Shown in pieces: positions 57,797-64,000 of a DNA stretch of 64,000 nt. The notes below the pieces were generated by a model that ran no database searches, was not told the origin of the DNA, and saw only the letters and a list, made by a program, of their open reading frames with translations. Source of the stretch: Blastococcus sp. TML/M2B (GTDB lineage Bacteria > Actinomycetota > Actinomycetes > Mycobacteriales > Geodermatophilaceae); NCBI RefSeq assembly GCF_016612865.1, contig NZ_JAENZZ010000002.1, positions 620,001 through 684,000 on the forward strand, written 5' to 3'. Made by a program: the position numbers and the translations under genes. Within the stretch, counting starts at the first letter, position 1, and every line of letters begins with the position of its first letter.

Positions 57797-60217
57797 GTGA
57801 CCCAGCACCACCCTGCGCAGGACGAGACCGTGCGGATGCGCGCGGACGGCCCGGACAGCCGGCCGCCCGTCGAGGCGTCCCGCCCCGCGTCCGACGACGT
57901 GGACACGCCCGGGCCGCAGAGCGGTTTCGCGGCCGACGGCGGCGCGATCGACGACACCCGTCCGGTGCCCCGCGACTGGCTCAGCGGCGCGCCCGAGTCC
58001 GACCCCGCAGCGGAGCACCCGGTCCCCGCGGAGGACGAGCTCGCCGCGGAGCCCCGGGCCGCCGCGGAGGACGAAGCCGCAGCGCAGGCCGAGCTCACCG
58101 GGGAGCCCATCCCTGCGGCCCAGCCCGAGGTCGCCACGGAGCCCGAGCCCGACCCGGTCCACCGGACGGCGCCGGTCGAGCTGGGCGACGCGCCCGCCCC
58201 ACCGTCGGCTGCGGCTCCCCCGCTGGCCGACCCCCCGGCCGCGCCGTCGCCCGACCCGATTGCCGACGACGCCACCGGTGTGCTGCCCGCCGCGGTTCCC
58301 GCGCACGCCGACGACGCCCCGTACGCGGGCGGCTCCGGTAGCGGCCACGGCGGCGCCCTGCCTCCTGCCGGGGGCGAGGGCACCTCGCGCACGCCGCGGT
58401 GGCGGCGCCCGGCGGTGCTCGTGCCCGCCGGCGCCCTCGTCCTGCTCGCCGCCGTGTACGGCGCCGACCTGGCCCTCTCCTCCGGCAGCGTCCCGCGCTC
58501 GACCGTGGTCGCCGGGGTCGAGATCGGCGGCCTCTCCCCCGCCCGCGCCGAGGCCGCGCTCACCGAGCAGCTCGCCGACCGGGTGACCGCGGACCGGCCC
58601 GTCGTGGCCGACGACGTCGAGGGCGTCTTCTCCCCCAGCCGGGCCGGGTTCCGCCTGGACGCCGCGGAGACCGTCGACGCCGCCGACGACCAGCCGCTCA
58701 ACCCGTGGACCCGGCTCACCTCGCTGTTCGGCGACCGCGAGGTGGAGCCGGTCGTCGCCGTCGACGAGTCCGCCGTCGCCGACGACCTGGACTCCTTCGA
58801 GGCGCAGCTGGCGACGTTCGCCGAGCAGGTCGACCGCGCGCCGGCCGACGCGACCATCGCGATCGACGGCACGGACGCCCGCGTCATCGAGCCGGTCGAC
58901 GGCCGCACGCTGGACCGCGACGCGGCCGAGGAGACCATCACCGCGGCGCTGACCGCCGACCCCGCCGCTGCACTCGAGCTGCCCGTGCGCGTCGAGCCCG
59001 CCGCCGTCGACACCCCCGAGGCCGAGCGGGTGCTGACCGGGACGGTGCAGCCGGCGCTGGCCGCCCCCGTCGAGGTGACCGGCAACGGGGAGACCGCCGA
59101 GGTGCCGGTGACCGCGATCGCCGCCTCGCTCACCTTCACGCCGACCGAGGACGGCGCCCTGGACGTCGGCATCGACCCGGTGGCGCTGCAGGAGGCCCTC
59201 GGCGACGAGCTGGCGGTGTTCGGCACGCCCGCCCGGGACGCCCGCTTCGAGGTCGTCGGTGGCTCGGTGCAGATCGTGCCCTCCGTCGACGGCACCGGCA
59301 TCGACCCGGCGCACCTCGCCGAGCAGCTGCTGCCCGTGCTGGACGACCCGGCGCCGCGTTCGGTGACCGCCGAGCCGGGTCCCGTGCCGGCGGAGTTCAC
59401 CACGCAGCAGGCCGAGGCACTGGGCATCCGCGAGGAGATCAGCAGCTTCACGACGAACATCAGCAACGCCGCCAGCGGCGAGAACATCCGGGTCGTGGCC
59501 GAGGAGGTCGACGGCGCGCTGGTGCTGCCCGGCGAGACGTTCAGCCTGAACACCTTCACCGGCCCGCGGGGCACGGCGCAGGGCTACGTCGAGGCCGCCG
59601 TCATCCAGAACGGGGAGCTGTCCAAGGCCGTCGGCGGCGGCATCAGCCAGTTCGCCACGACGATGTTCAACGCGGTGTTCTTCGCCGGCCTCGAGGACGT
59701 CTTCCACAAGCCGCACAGCTTCTACATCAGCCGCTACCCGGCCGGCCGCGAGGCGACGGTGTACGAGGGCGCGATCGACCTCCAGTGGCGCAACGACAGC
59801 GACACCGGCGTCTTCATCGACACCCGGTGGACGCCGTCGGCGCTGACCGTCACGTTCTACGGGACCAAGCGCTACGACATCGAGTCGATCAGCAGCGAGC
59901 GGCGCAACCCGCGGCAGCCGGCGGTCATCGACAAGGTCGACAACGGCAACTGCACCCGGCAGTCCGGTGTCCCGGGCTTCGACATCACCGTCACGCGGGT
60001 GTTCAAGGACCCCGCGACCGGCCGCGAGATCAAGCGCGAGGACTTCCAGACCCGCTACAACGCCGAGGCGGTCATCAACTGCGTGCCCCCGGAGGGCACC
60101 GTTCCGCCGCCCGGCCCGGAGGGCACCGTGCCCGGGGGCGCACCCACCCCGGGCGGGCGGCGTCCCGGCGGCCGGCGGCCCGGCGACCGGGCTCCCGGCG
60201 GCCGGCGGGTGCGCTGA
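57797..60217 (+). CDS. VanW family protein with N-terminal disordered region and membrane anchor
   Basis: This protein of about 806 residues has a first 200 residues that are acidic, Pro/Ala-rich and cytoplasmic. One transmembrane helix (AVLVPAGALVLLAAVYGADLAL) follows, then two or more putative peptidoglycan-binding (YoaR-like) repeats. The C-terminal VanW domain contains VLPGETFSLNTFTGPRGTAQGY, VGGGISQFATTMFNAVFFAGL and HSFYISRYPAGREATVYEG, and a Pro/Gly/Arg tail ends the protein. VanW proteins are linked to cell-wall modification but their biochemistry is unknown. GTG 57797 with GGAGGA upstream is preferred; ATG 57680 would add 39 residues. Confidence 0.87.
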   Translation: MTQHHPAQDETVRMRADGPDSRPPVEASRPASDDVDTPGPQSGFAADGGAIDDTRPVPRDWLSGAPESDPAAEHPVPAEDELAAEPRAAAEDEAAAQAELTGEPIPAAQPEVATEPEPDPVHRTAPVELGDAPAPPSAAAPPLADPPAAPSPDPIADDATGVLPAAVPAHADDAPYAGGSGSGHGGALPPAGGEGTSRTPRWRRPAVLVPAGALVLLAAVYGADLALSSGSVPRSTVVAGVEIGGLSPARAEAALTEQLADRVTADRPVVADDVEGVFSPSRAGFRLDAAETVDAADDQPLNPWTRLTSLFGDREVEPVVAVDESAVADDLDSFEAQLATFAEQVDRAPADATIAIDGTDARVIEPVDGRTLDRDAAEETITAALTADPAAALELPVRVEPAAVDTPEAERVLTGTVQPALAAPVEVTGNGETAEVPVTAIAASLTFTPTEDGALDVGIDPVALQEALGDELAVFGTPARDARFEVVGGSVQIVPSVDGTGIDPAHLAEQLLPVLDDPAPRSVTAEPGPVPAEFTTQQAEALGIREEISSFTTNISNAASGENIRVVAEEVDGALVLPGETFSLNTFTGPRGTAQGYVEAAVIQNGELSKAVGGGISQFATTMFNAVFFAGLEDVFHKPHSFYISRYPAGREATVYEGAIDLQWRNDSDTGVFIDTRWTPSALTVTFYGTKRYDIESISSERRNPRQPAVIDKVDNGNCTRQSGVPGFDITVTRVFKDPATGREIKREDFQTRYNAEAVINCVPPEGTVPPPGPEGTVPGGAPTPGGRRPGGRRPGDRAPGGRRVR

Positions 60218-60291
60218 CCGGCTCCCCCGGGAGGGCGGCTCCCGACGAGGAACCGCCCGGCAACGCGGCCGGTGACGTGCACACTGGGCGC

Positions 60292-61392
60292 ATGAGCGCC
60301 GTGCTGCCCAGCGGTCCGCCGCCGGCGCAGGCCGGCGGCTCCGCGGGCTCGACCGGGGAGGTGCAGGGGCCCGGTGATCCGGTCGTCGACGCGCAGCCCC
60401 CCGGCGGCACCGGCGCCACCCGCGTCGGGCAGCCCCGCGGCCGGCTGGCCGCCTGGCCGGCGGTCCTGCGCGTCCCGCTGGAGGTCCTCGGTCGCACGGT
60501 GGCGAAGGCGTGGCAGGACCGGATCCTCGGGCTGTCCGGCGAGGCGGCGTTCTGGCAGATCCTCTCGGTGCCGCCGCTGCTCATCGGGCTGCTCGGGTCG
60601 CTGGGCTACCTCGGTGACGTCATCGGTGCCGACGCCGTCCGGCAGATCGAGGACAACCTGCTCAGCGCCTCCGCCGAGGTGCTCACCCCGGACGTCGTCG
60701 ACTCCCTGGTCGCACCCACGCTGAACGACATCCTGAGCTCGGGCCGGCTCGACGTCGTCAGCCTGGGCTTCCTGCTCTCGCTCTGGGCCGGCTCCTCGGC
60801 GACGGCGACCTTCATGAACACCACCGTGATCGCCTACGACCAGCGCGACGTCCGCGGGCCGATCCGCACCCGGCTCAAGGCGCTGTGGCTGTTCGTCGTG
60901 GGCATGGTCGTCGCCGTCCTGACGCTGCCGCTGCTGGTGCTCGGCCGCGGCGTGCTGGTCGACCTGCTACCCGCCGACTGGCAGCCGGTGGCGACCGTGC
61001 TGGTCAACGGCATCTACTGGCCGCTGGTGCTGGTCGGGCTGCTGCTGGCGCTGACCAGCTTCTACAACGTGACACTGCCCAACCGGCTGCCGTGGAGCCG
61101 GCACCTCCCCGGAGCGGTGCTGGCACTGGGCTTCTTCATGGTGGCCGCGACGGTGCTGCGGACCTACGTCGCCGACGTCCTCACCGCGGCGCTGCCGTAC
61201 GGCGCCCTGGCCGCGCCGATCGGCATCCTGCTGTTCTGCTTCTTCTTCGGCATGGCGGTCCTGCTCGGCGCCGAGCTCAACGCCACGATCCAGGCCCGCT
61301 GGCCGGCGCCGCTGCGCCGGCACGACCCGCGCCGGCGGGCCCGGCGCGAGGCGAAGCTCGCCGCCGAGGCCCGGCGGTTGAACGGCGGCTAG
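60292..61392 (+). CDS. YihY/BrkB (YhjD-like) family membrane protein
   Basis: This 366-residue inner-membrane protein is similar in place and type to Rv2707. After a 60-residue Pro/Gly-rich tail come ILGLSGEAAFWQILSVPPLLIGLLGSLGYLG, then FLLSLWAGSSATATFMNTTVIAYD, LKALWLFVVGMVVAVLTLPLLVLG, WPLVLVGLLLALTSFYNVTLP, PGAVLALGFFMVAATVLRTYVAD and ILLFCFFFGMAVLLGAELNA (about six helices). The basic C-terminus ends two bases before the convergent DUF3039 gene. The transport substrate is unknown. Confidence 0.88.
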   Translation: MSAVLPSGPPPAQAGGSAGSTGEVQGPGDPVVDAQPPGGTGATRVGQPRGRLAAWPAVLRVPLEVLGRTVAKAWQDRILGLSGEAAFWQILSVPPLLIGLLGSLGYLGDVIGADAVRQIEDNLLSASAEVLTPDVVDSLVAPTLNDILSSGRLDVVSLGFLLSLWAGSSATATFMNTTVIAYDQRDVRGPIRTRLKALWLFVVGMVVAVLTLPLLVLGRGVLVDLLPADWQPVATVLVNGIYWPLVLVGLLLALTSFYNVTLPNRLPWSRHLPGAVLALGFFMVAATVLRTYVADVLTAALPYGALAAPIGILLFCFFFGMAVLLGAELNATIQARWPAPLRRHDPRRRARREAKLAAEARRLNGG

Positions 61393-61393
61393 C

Positions 61394-61624
61394 TCAGTCC
61401 TTCTTCAGCTGGTTGTAGATCTCCTTGCAGGCCGGGCACACCGGGCTGCCGGGCTTGGGACTCTTGGTCACCGGGAAGACCTCGCCGCACAGGGCCTCGA
61501 CCATCGTGCCCATCACCGCGCTCTCGGCGATCTTGTTCTTCCGCACGTAGTGGAAGACCTCGTTCGCGCTGCCGGTGTCGGCGTCGCGGACGTCGGGCCG
61601 CTCGAGGATGTCGCTGCTGCTCAT
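61394..61624 (-). CDS. DUF3039 family protein
   Basis: This 76-residue actinobacterial protein starts SSSDILERPDVRDADTGSAN and contains FHYVRKNKIAESAVMGTMVEALCGEVFPVTKSPKPGSPVCPACKEIYNQL (read in pieces). The Cys in ALCGEVF together with CPAC gives a likely zinc site, with the His in FHYV as a further ligand. The function is unknown. Its upstream region (61625-61848) is shared with the iron operon. Confidence 0.88.
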   Translation of the reverse strand: MSSSDILERPDVRDADTGSANEVFHYVRKNKIAESAVMGTMVEALCGEVFPVTKSPKPGSPVCPACKEIYNQLKKD

Positions 61625-61751
61625 CGGGATCCCTTCCGTGGTCCGTTCGCCGGCCGTCGCCCGTCCCCGGACGCGGCCGCGCGGTGTCCATGATGACAGC
61701 ACCCTCGGTGATCGTGATCGTTCCGTGATCGACACGGCCGGAGCCCGCCAC

Positions 61752-61770
61752 TTAGGTTAGGCGGGCCTCA
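61752..61770. promoter_or_regulatory. IdeR/DtxR-like iron box upstream of the siderophore-uptake operon
   Basis: TTAGGTTAGGCGGGCCTCA matches the left half of the DtxR/IdeR consensus (TTAGGTTAGGCTAACCTAA) perfectly and the right half partly. It lies 79 bases before the binding-protein ATG. Iron-loaded IdeR would repress the operon. A second TTAG (61772) follows closely. Confidence 0.7.
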
Positions 61771-61848
61771 CTTAGCCGACCCTCACCCCGGTCGGCCTGC
61801 TCCTGCGGTGCCGCTGCGCGGCCCGCAGCCCTCCGCTGGAAGGACACC

Positions 61849-62869
61849 ATGCACCGCGCACCGCGACTGGTCGCTCTGGCCGCCGCCACCCTCCTGGTCG
61901 GCGGCCTCGCCGCCTGCTCCGACGACGCCGACGCGTCGTCCTCGGGCGCCGGCGACTTCGAGCCGATCACCATCGAGCACGCGCTCGGCACCACGACCAT
62001 CGACGAGAAGCCCGAGCGCGTGGCCACGGTGGCCTGGGCCAACCACGAGGTGCCGCTGGCCCTCGGCGTCGTGCCGGTCGGCATGGCCGCGGCGAACTTC
62101 GGTGACGACGACGGCGACGGCCTGCTCCCCTGGGTCAGCGAGCGCCTCGAGGAGCTCGACGCCGACGTGCCGGTGCTGTTCGACGAGACCGACGGCATCG
62201 ATTTCGAGGCCGTCGCCGACACCGCGCCCGACGTGATCCTGGCCGGCTACTCCGGGCTGACCCAGGAGGACTACGACACGCTCAGCGAGATCGCGCCGGT
62301 CATCGCCTACCCCGAGGGCCCGTGGGCCACCTCGTGGCGCGACATGATCGAGATCAACTCCGCCGGCATGGGCATGGCCGCCGAGGGCGAGGAGCTGGTC
62401 GCCGACCTCGAGCAGGAGATCGCCGACACCGTGGGCGAGTACCCGCAGCTCGCCGGCCGCGCGACGATGTTCCTCACCCACGTCGACACCACCGACCTCA
62501 GCGAGGTCAGCTTCTACACCCCCTACGACACCGCGGAGCGCCTTCTTCGAGGACCTCGGCCTGACCACGCCGGCGAGCGTGCAGGACGCCTCGACCGACC
62601 CGGAGAAGTTCTCCGGCTCGATCAGCGCCGAGCAGATCGACACCCTGGACGACGTCGAGCTGATCGTCACCTACGGCGACCAGGAGCTGGTGGACGCGCT
62701 CAACGCCGACCCGCTGCTCTCGCAGATGCCCGCGGTCAAGAACGGCGCGATCGTGCTGCTGCCCGACACCCCGCTGGGCACCGCCGCCAACCCGACGCCG
62801 CTGGCCATCTCCTGGGTCCTCGCCGACTACGTCGGCATGCTCGCCGAGGCCGCCGACAAGGCCTCCTGA
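61849..62869 (+). CDS. Iron-siderophore ABC transporter substrate-binding lipoprotein (one apparent frameshift)
   Basis: This FecB/FepB-type binding protein has about 339 residues. A signal and lipobox (LLVGGLAACSDD) are followed by ITIEHALGTTTIDEKPERVATVAWANHEVPLALG, VPVLFDETDGIDFEAVADTAPDVILAGYSGL (read in pieces). The frame shifts after DTAER. Removing one C at 62541-62542 gives FFEDLGLTTPASVQDAS and reads to 62869. The total is one base more than a multiple of three. GGAAGGA precedes the ATG. It is the first gene of an operon with FecCD permeases, under the IdeR-like box. Confidence 0.9.
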
Positions 62870-62903
62870 CCGCCCCGCGACGGACGGCTGTGACGATCTC
62901 CTC

Positions 62904-63947
62904 GTGACCTCGGTCCTCCCCGTCCCGACCCCGGACGCCGCTCCCCCGCGGCGCCCGGGGTCGGTGCGGTTCCTCTGGCTGGTCGTCGTCCTGGCGGCCC
63001 TCGTCCTGCTGATGGCCGCCTCGGTCGCCATCGGCTCCCGCGGCGTCGGCTGGTCCGACATCGTCGCGGCCCTCGGCGGCTCGCAGGAGACCGTCGCGGA
63101 GGCGGCGGTCACCAAGCGGATCCCCCGCACGTTCCTCGCGGTGCTGGTCGGGGCCGCGCTGGGCCTCTCCGGCGCGGTGATGCAGGGCGTCACCCGCAAC
63201 CCGCTGGCCGACCCGGGCGTCCTCGGCATCACCATGGGCGCCTCGCTCGCCGTCGTCGCCGGGCTCGCCTGGTTCGGCCTGTTCACCGCGACCAGCAAGA
63301 TCTTCACGGCGATCGCGGGCGCCGCCCTGGCCGCGGTGTTCGTCTACGCGGTCGGCTCGCTGGGCCGCGGCGGCGCCACCCCGCTCAAGCTGGCGCTGGC
63401 CGGAGCCGCCACCTCGGCCGCCCTGACGTCGTTCGTCACCGCCATCGCGCTGCCGCGCGGCGACATCGCCGCCGACGTGCAGTCCTGGCAGGTCGGCGGC
63501 GTCGGCGGCGCGACCGTCTCCACGATCACGCCGGTGCTGCCGTTCCTCGCCGTCGGCCTGGTCATCAGCCTGCTGTCGGCGCGCAGCCTGAACTCCCTCG
63601 CGCTCGGCGACGAGCTCGCCGCAGGCCTCGGGGAGCGCGTGGCCCTCGCCCGCGGCCTGGCCGCCCTGGGCGCCGTGCTGCTGTGCGGCGCGGCCACCGC
63701 CGTCGCCGGCCCGATCTGGTTCGTCGGCCTGGTCGTCCCCCACCTGTGCCGGCTGCTCGTCGGCGTGGACCACCGCTGGCTGCTGCCGTTCAGCGCCCTC
63801 GCCGGGGCCTGCCTGGTCACCGCCTCCGACGTGCTGGGCCGCATCGTCGCCCGGCCCGGCGAGCTCGACGTCGGCATCATCACCGCCCTGGTCGGCGCCC
63901 CGTTCTTCATCGCCGTCGTGCGCCGGCAGCGGGTGCGCGAGCTGTGA
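62904..63947 (+). CDS. FecCD-family iron-siderophore ABC permease
   Basis: This 347-residue permease has about ten transmembrane segments. Family blocks are KRIPRTFLAVLVGAALGLSGAVMQGVTRNPLADPGVLGITMGA (read in pieces), SWQVGGVGGATVSTITPVLP, LNSLALGDELAAGLGERVALAR and the coupling region VAGPIWFVGLVVPHLCRLLVG. The N-terminal tail is Pro-rich. The GTG start follows the binding-protein stop by 34 bases; the stop overlaps the next gene in GTGA. Confidence 0.93.
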   Translation: MTSVLPVPTPDAAPPRRPGSVRFLWLVVVLAALVLLMAASVAIGSRGVGWSDIVAALGGSQETVAEAAVTKRIPRTFLAVLVGAALGLSGAVMQGVTRNPLADPGVLGITMGASLAVVAGLAWFGLFTATSKIFTAIAGAALAAVFVYAVGSLGRGGATPLKLALAGAATSAALTSFVTAIALPRGDIAADVQSWQVGGVGGATVSTITPVLPFLAVGLVISLLSARSLNSLALGDELAAGLGERVALARGLAALGAVLLCGAATAVAGPIWFVGLVVPHLCRLLVGVDHRWLLPFSALAGACLVTASDVLGRIVARPGELDVGIITALVGAPFFIAVVRRQRVREL

Positions 63948-64000
63948 CCGCCGTCGTCGCCCCCGCGGCCACCGTCGTCGACGCCGTGACCCGGCAGCGG
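63944..64000 (+). CDS. Start of next operon gene, presumably the second FecCD permease (cut by window edge)
   Basis: Only 19 codons are visible (VTAVVAPAATVVDAVTRQR). The four-base GTGA overlap with the first permease and the usual operon order suggest the partner FecCD permease. The visible residues themselves do not prove it. Confidence 0.55.
   Translation, partial: MTAVVAPAATVVDAVTRQR

Overview
The window is very GC-rich, with frequent GTG starts and many 1-8 base gene overlaps. Its backbone runs msrB-hemQ-hemY-hemE-DUF3000-rnd-dxs, then rumA-like/APC permease/two TrkA, DUF3159/OB-fold/DUF3710/dut, and DUF4193-cei-suhB-ppgK-sigA. This is essentially the gene order of Mycobacterium tuberculosis Rv2674-Rv2703, so the organism is an actinomycete. 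The style of the proteins suggests the Geodermatophilaceae (Blastococcus/Geodermatophilus/Modestobacter type); that family assignment is an inference, not something the sequence proves.

Layout. Bases 1-452 hold the 5' part of uvrB. Bases 869-9148 hold a glycogen-to-trehalose set (glgX, treY, treZ), interrupted by a MOSC protein and by a resuscitation-promoting factor behind a probable cyclic-di-AMP (ydaO) riboswitch. Bases 9150-9881 encode a RibD-like reductase. Bases 9933-15321 form a SipW/TasA-type secretion locus: two proteins with SipW-type signal peptides, a membrane-anchored relative, a SipW-like signal peptidase, and a two-component system in the middle. Bases 15404-21195 carry a NUDIX hydrolase, a GYD protein, an LigC-type DNA ligase, a lipoprotein peptidase, a stand-alone LigD-type polymerase and an ATP-grasp protein. 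Then come a PilZ protein, a cold-shock protein, membrane proteins and a second two-component system (24416-27188).

Bases 27233-41332 are the heme/RNase D/dxs part of the conserved backbone, with two visible insertions. A YceI/LuxR-ATPase cassette lies between hemQ and hemY. An orphan sugar-binding lipoprotein lies between rnd and dxs and is bracketed by two inverted copies of a composite palindromic repeat. Bases 41460-56701 continue the backbone to the principal sigma factor. A 92-bp tandem repeat follows sigA. Then come a small zinc-ribbon-like protein, a VanW protein, a YihY/BrkB membrane protein and DUF3039. The window ends in an iron-siderophore ABC operon behind an IdeR-like box.

Eight otherwise intact genes (treY, MOSC gene, treZ, PilZ gene, LuxR-ATPase gene, sugar-binding protein gene, second trkA, fecB-like gene) are each broken by what looks like one single-base indel, mostly in or beside short G or C runs. 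This pattern points to base-calling errors in a draft or metagenome assembly rather than to decay. These genes are annotated across the break.
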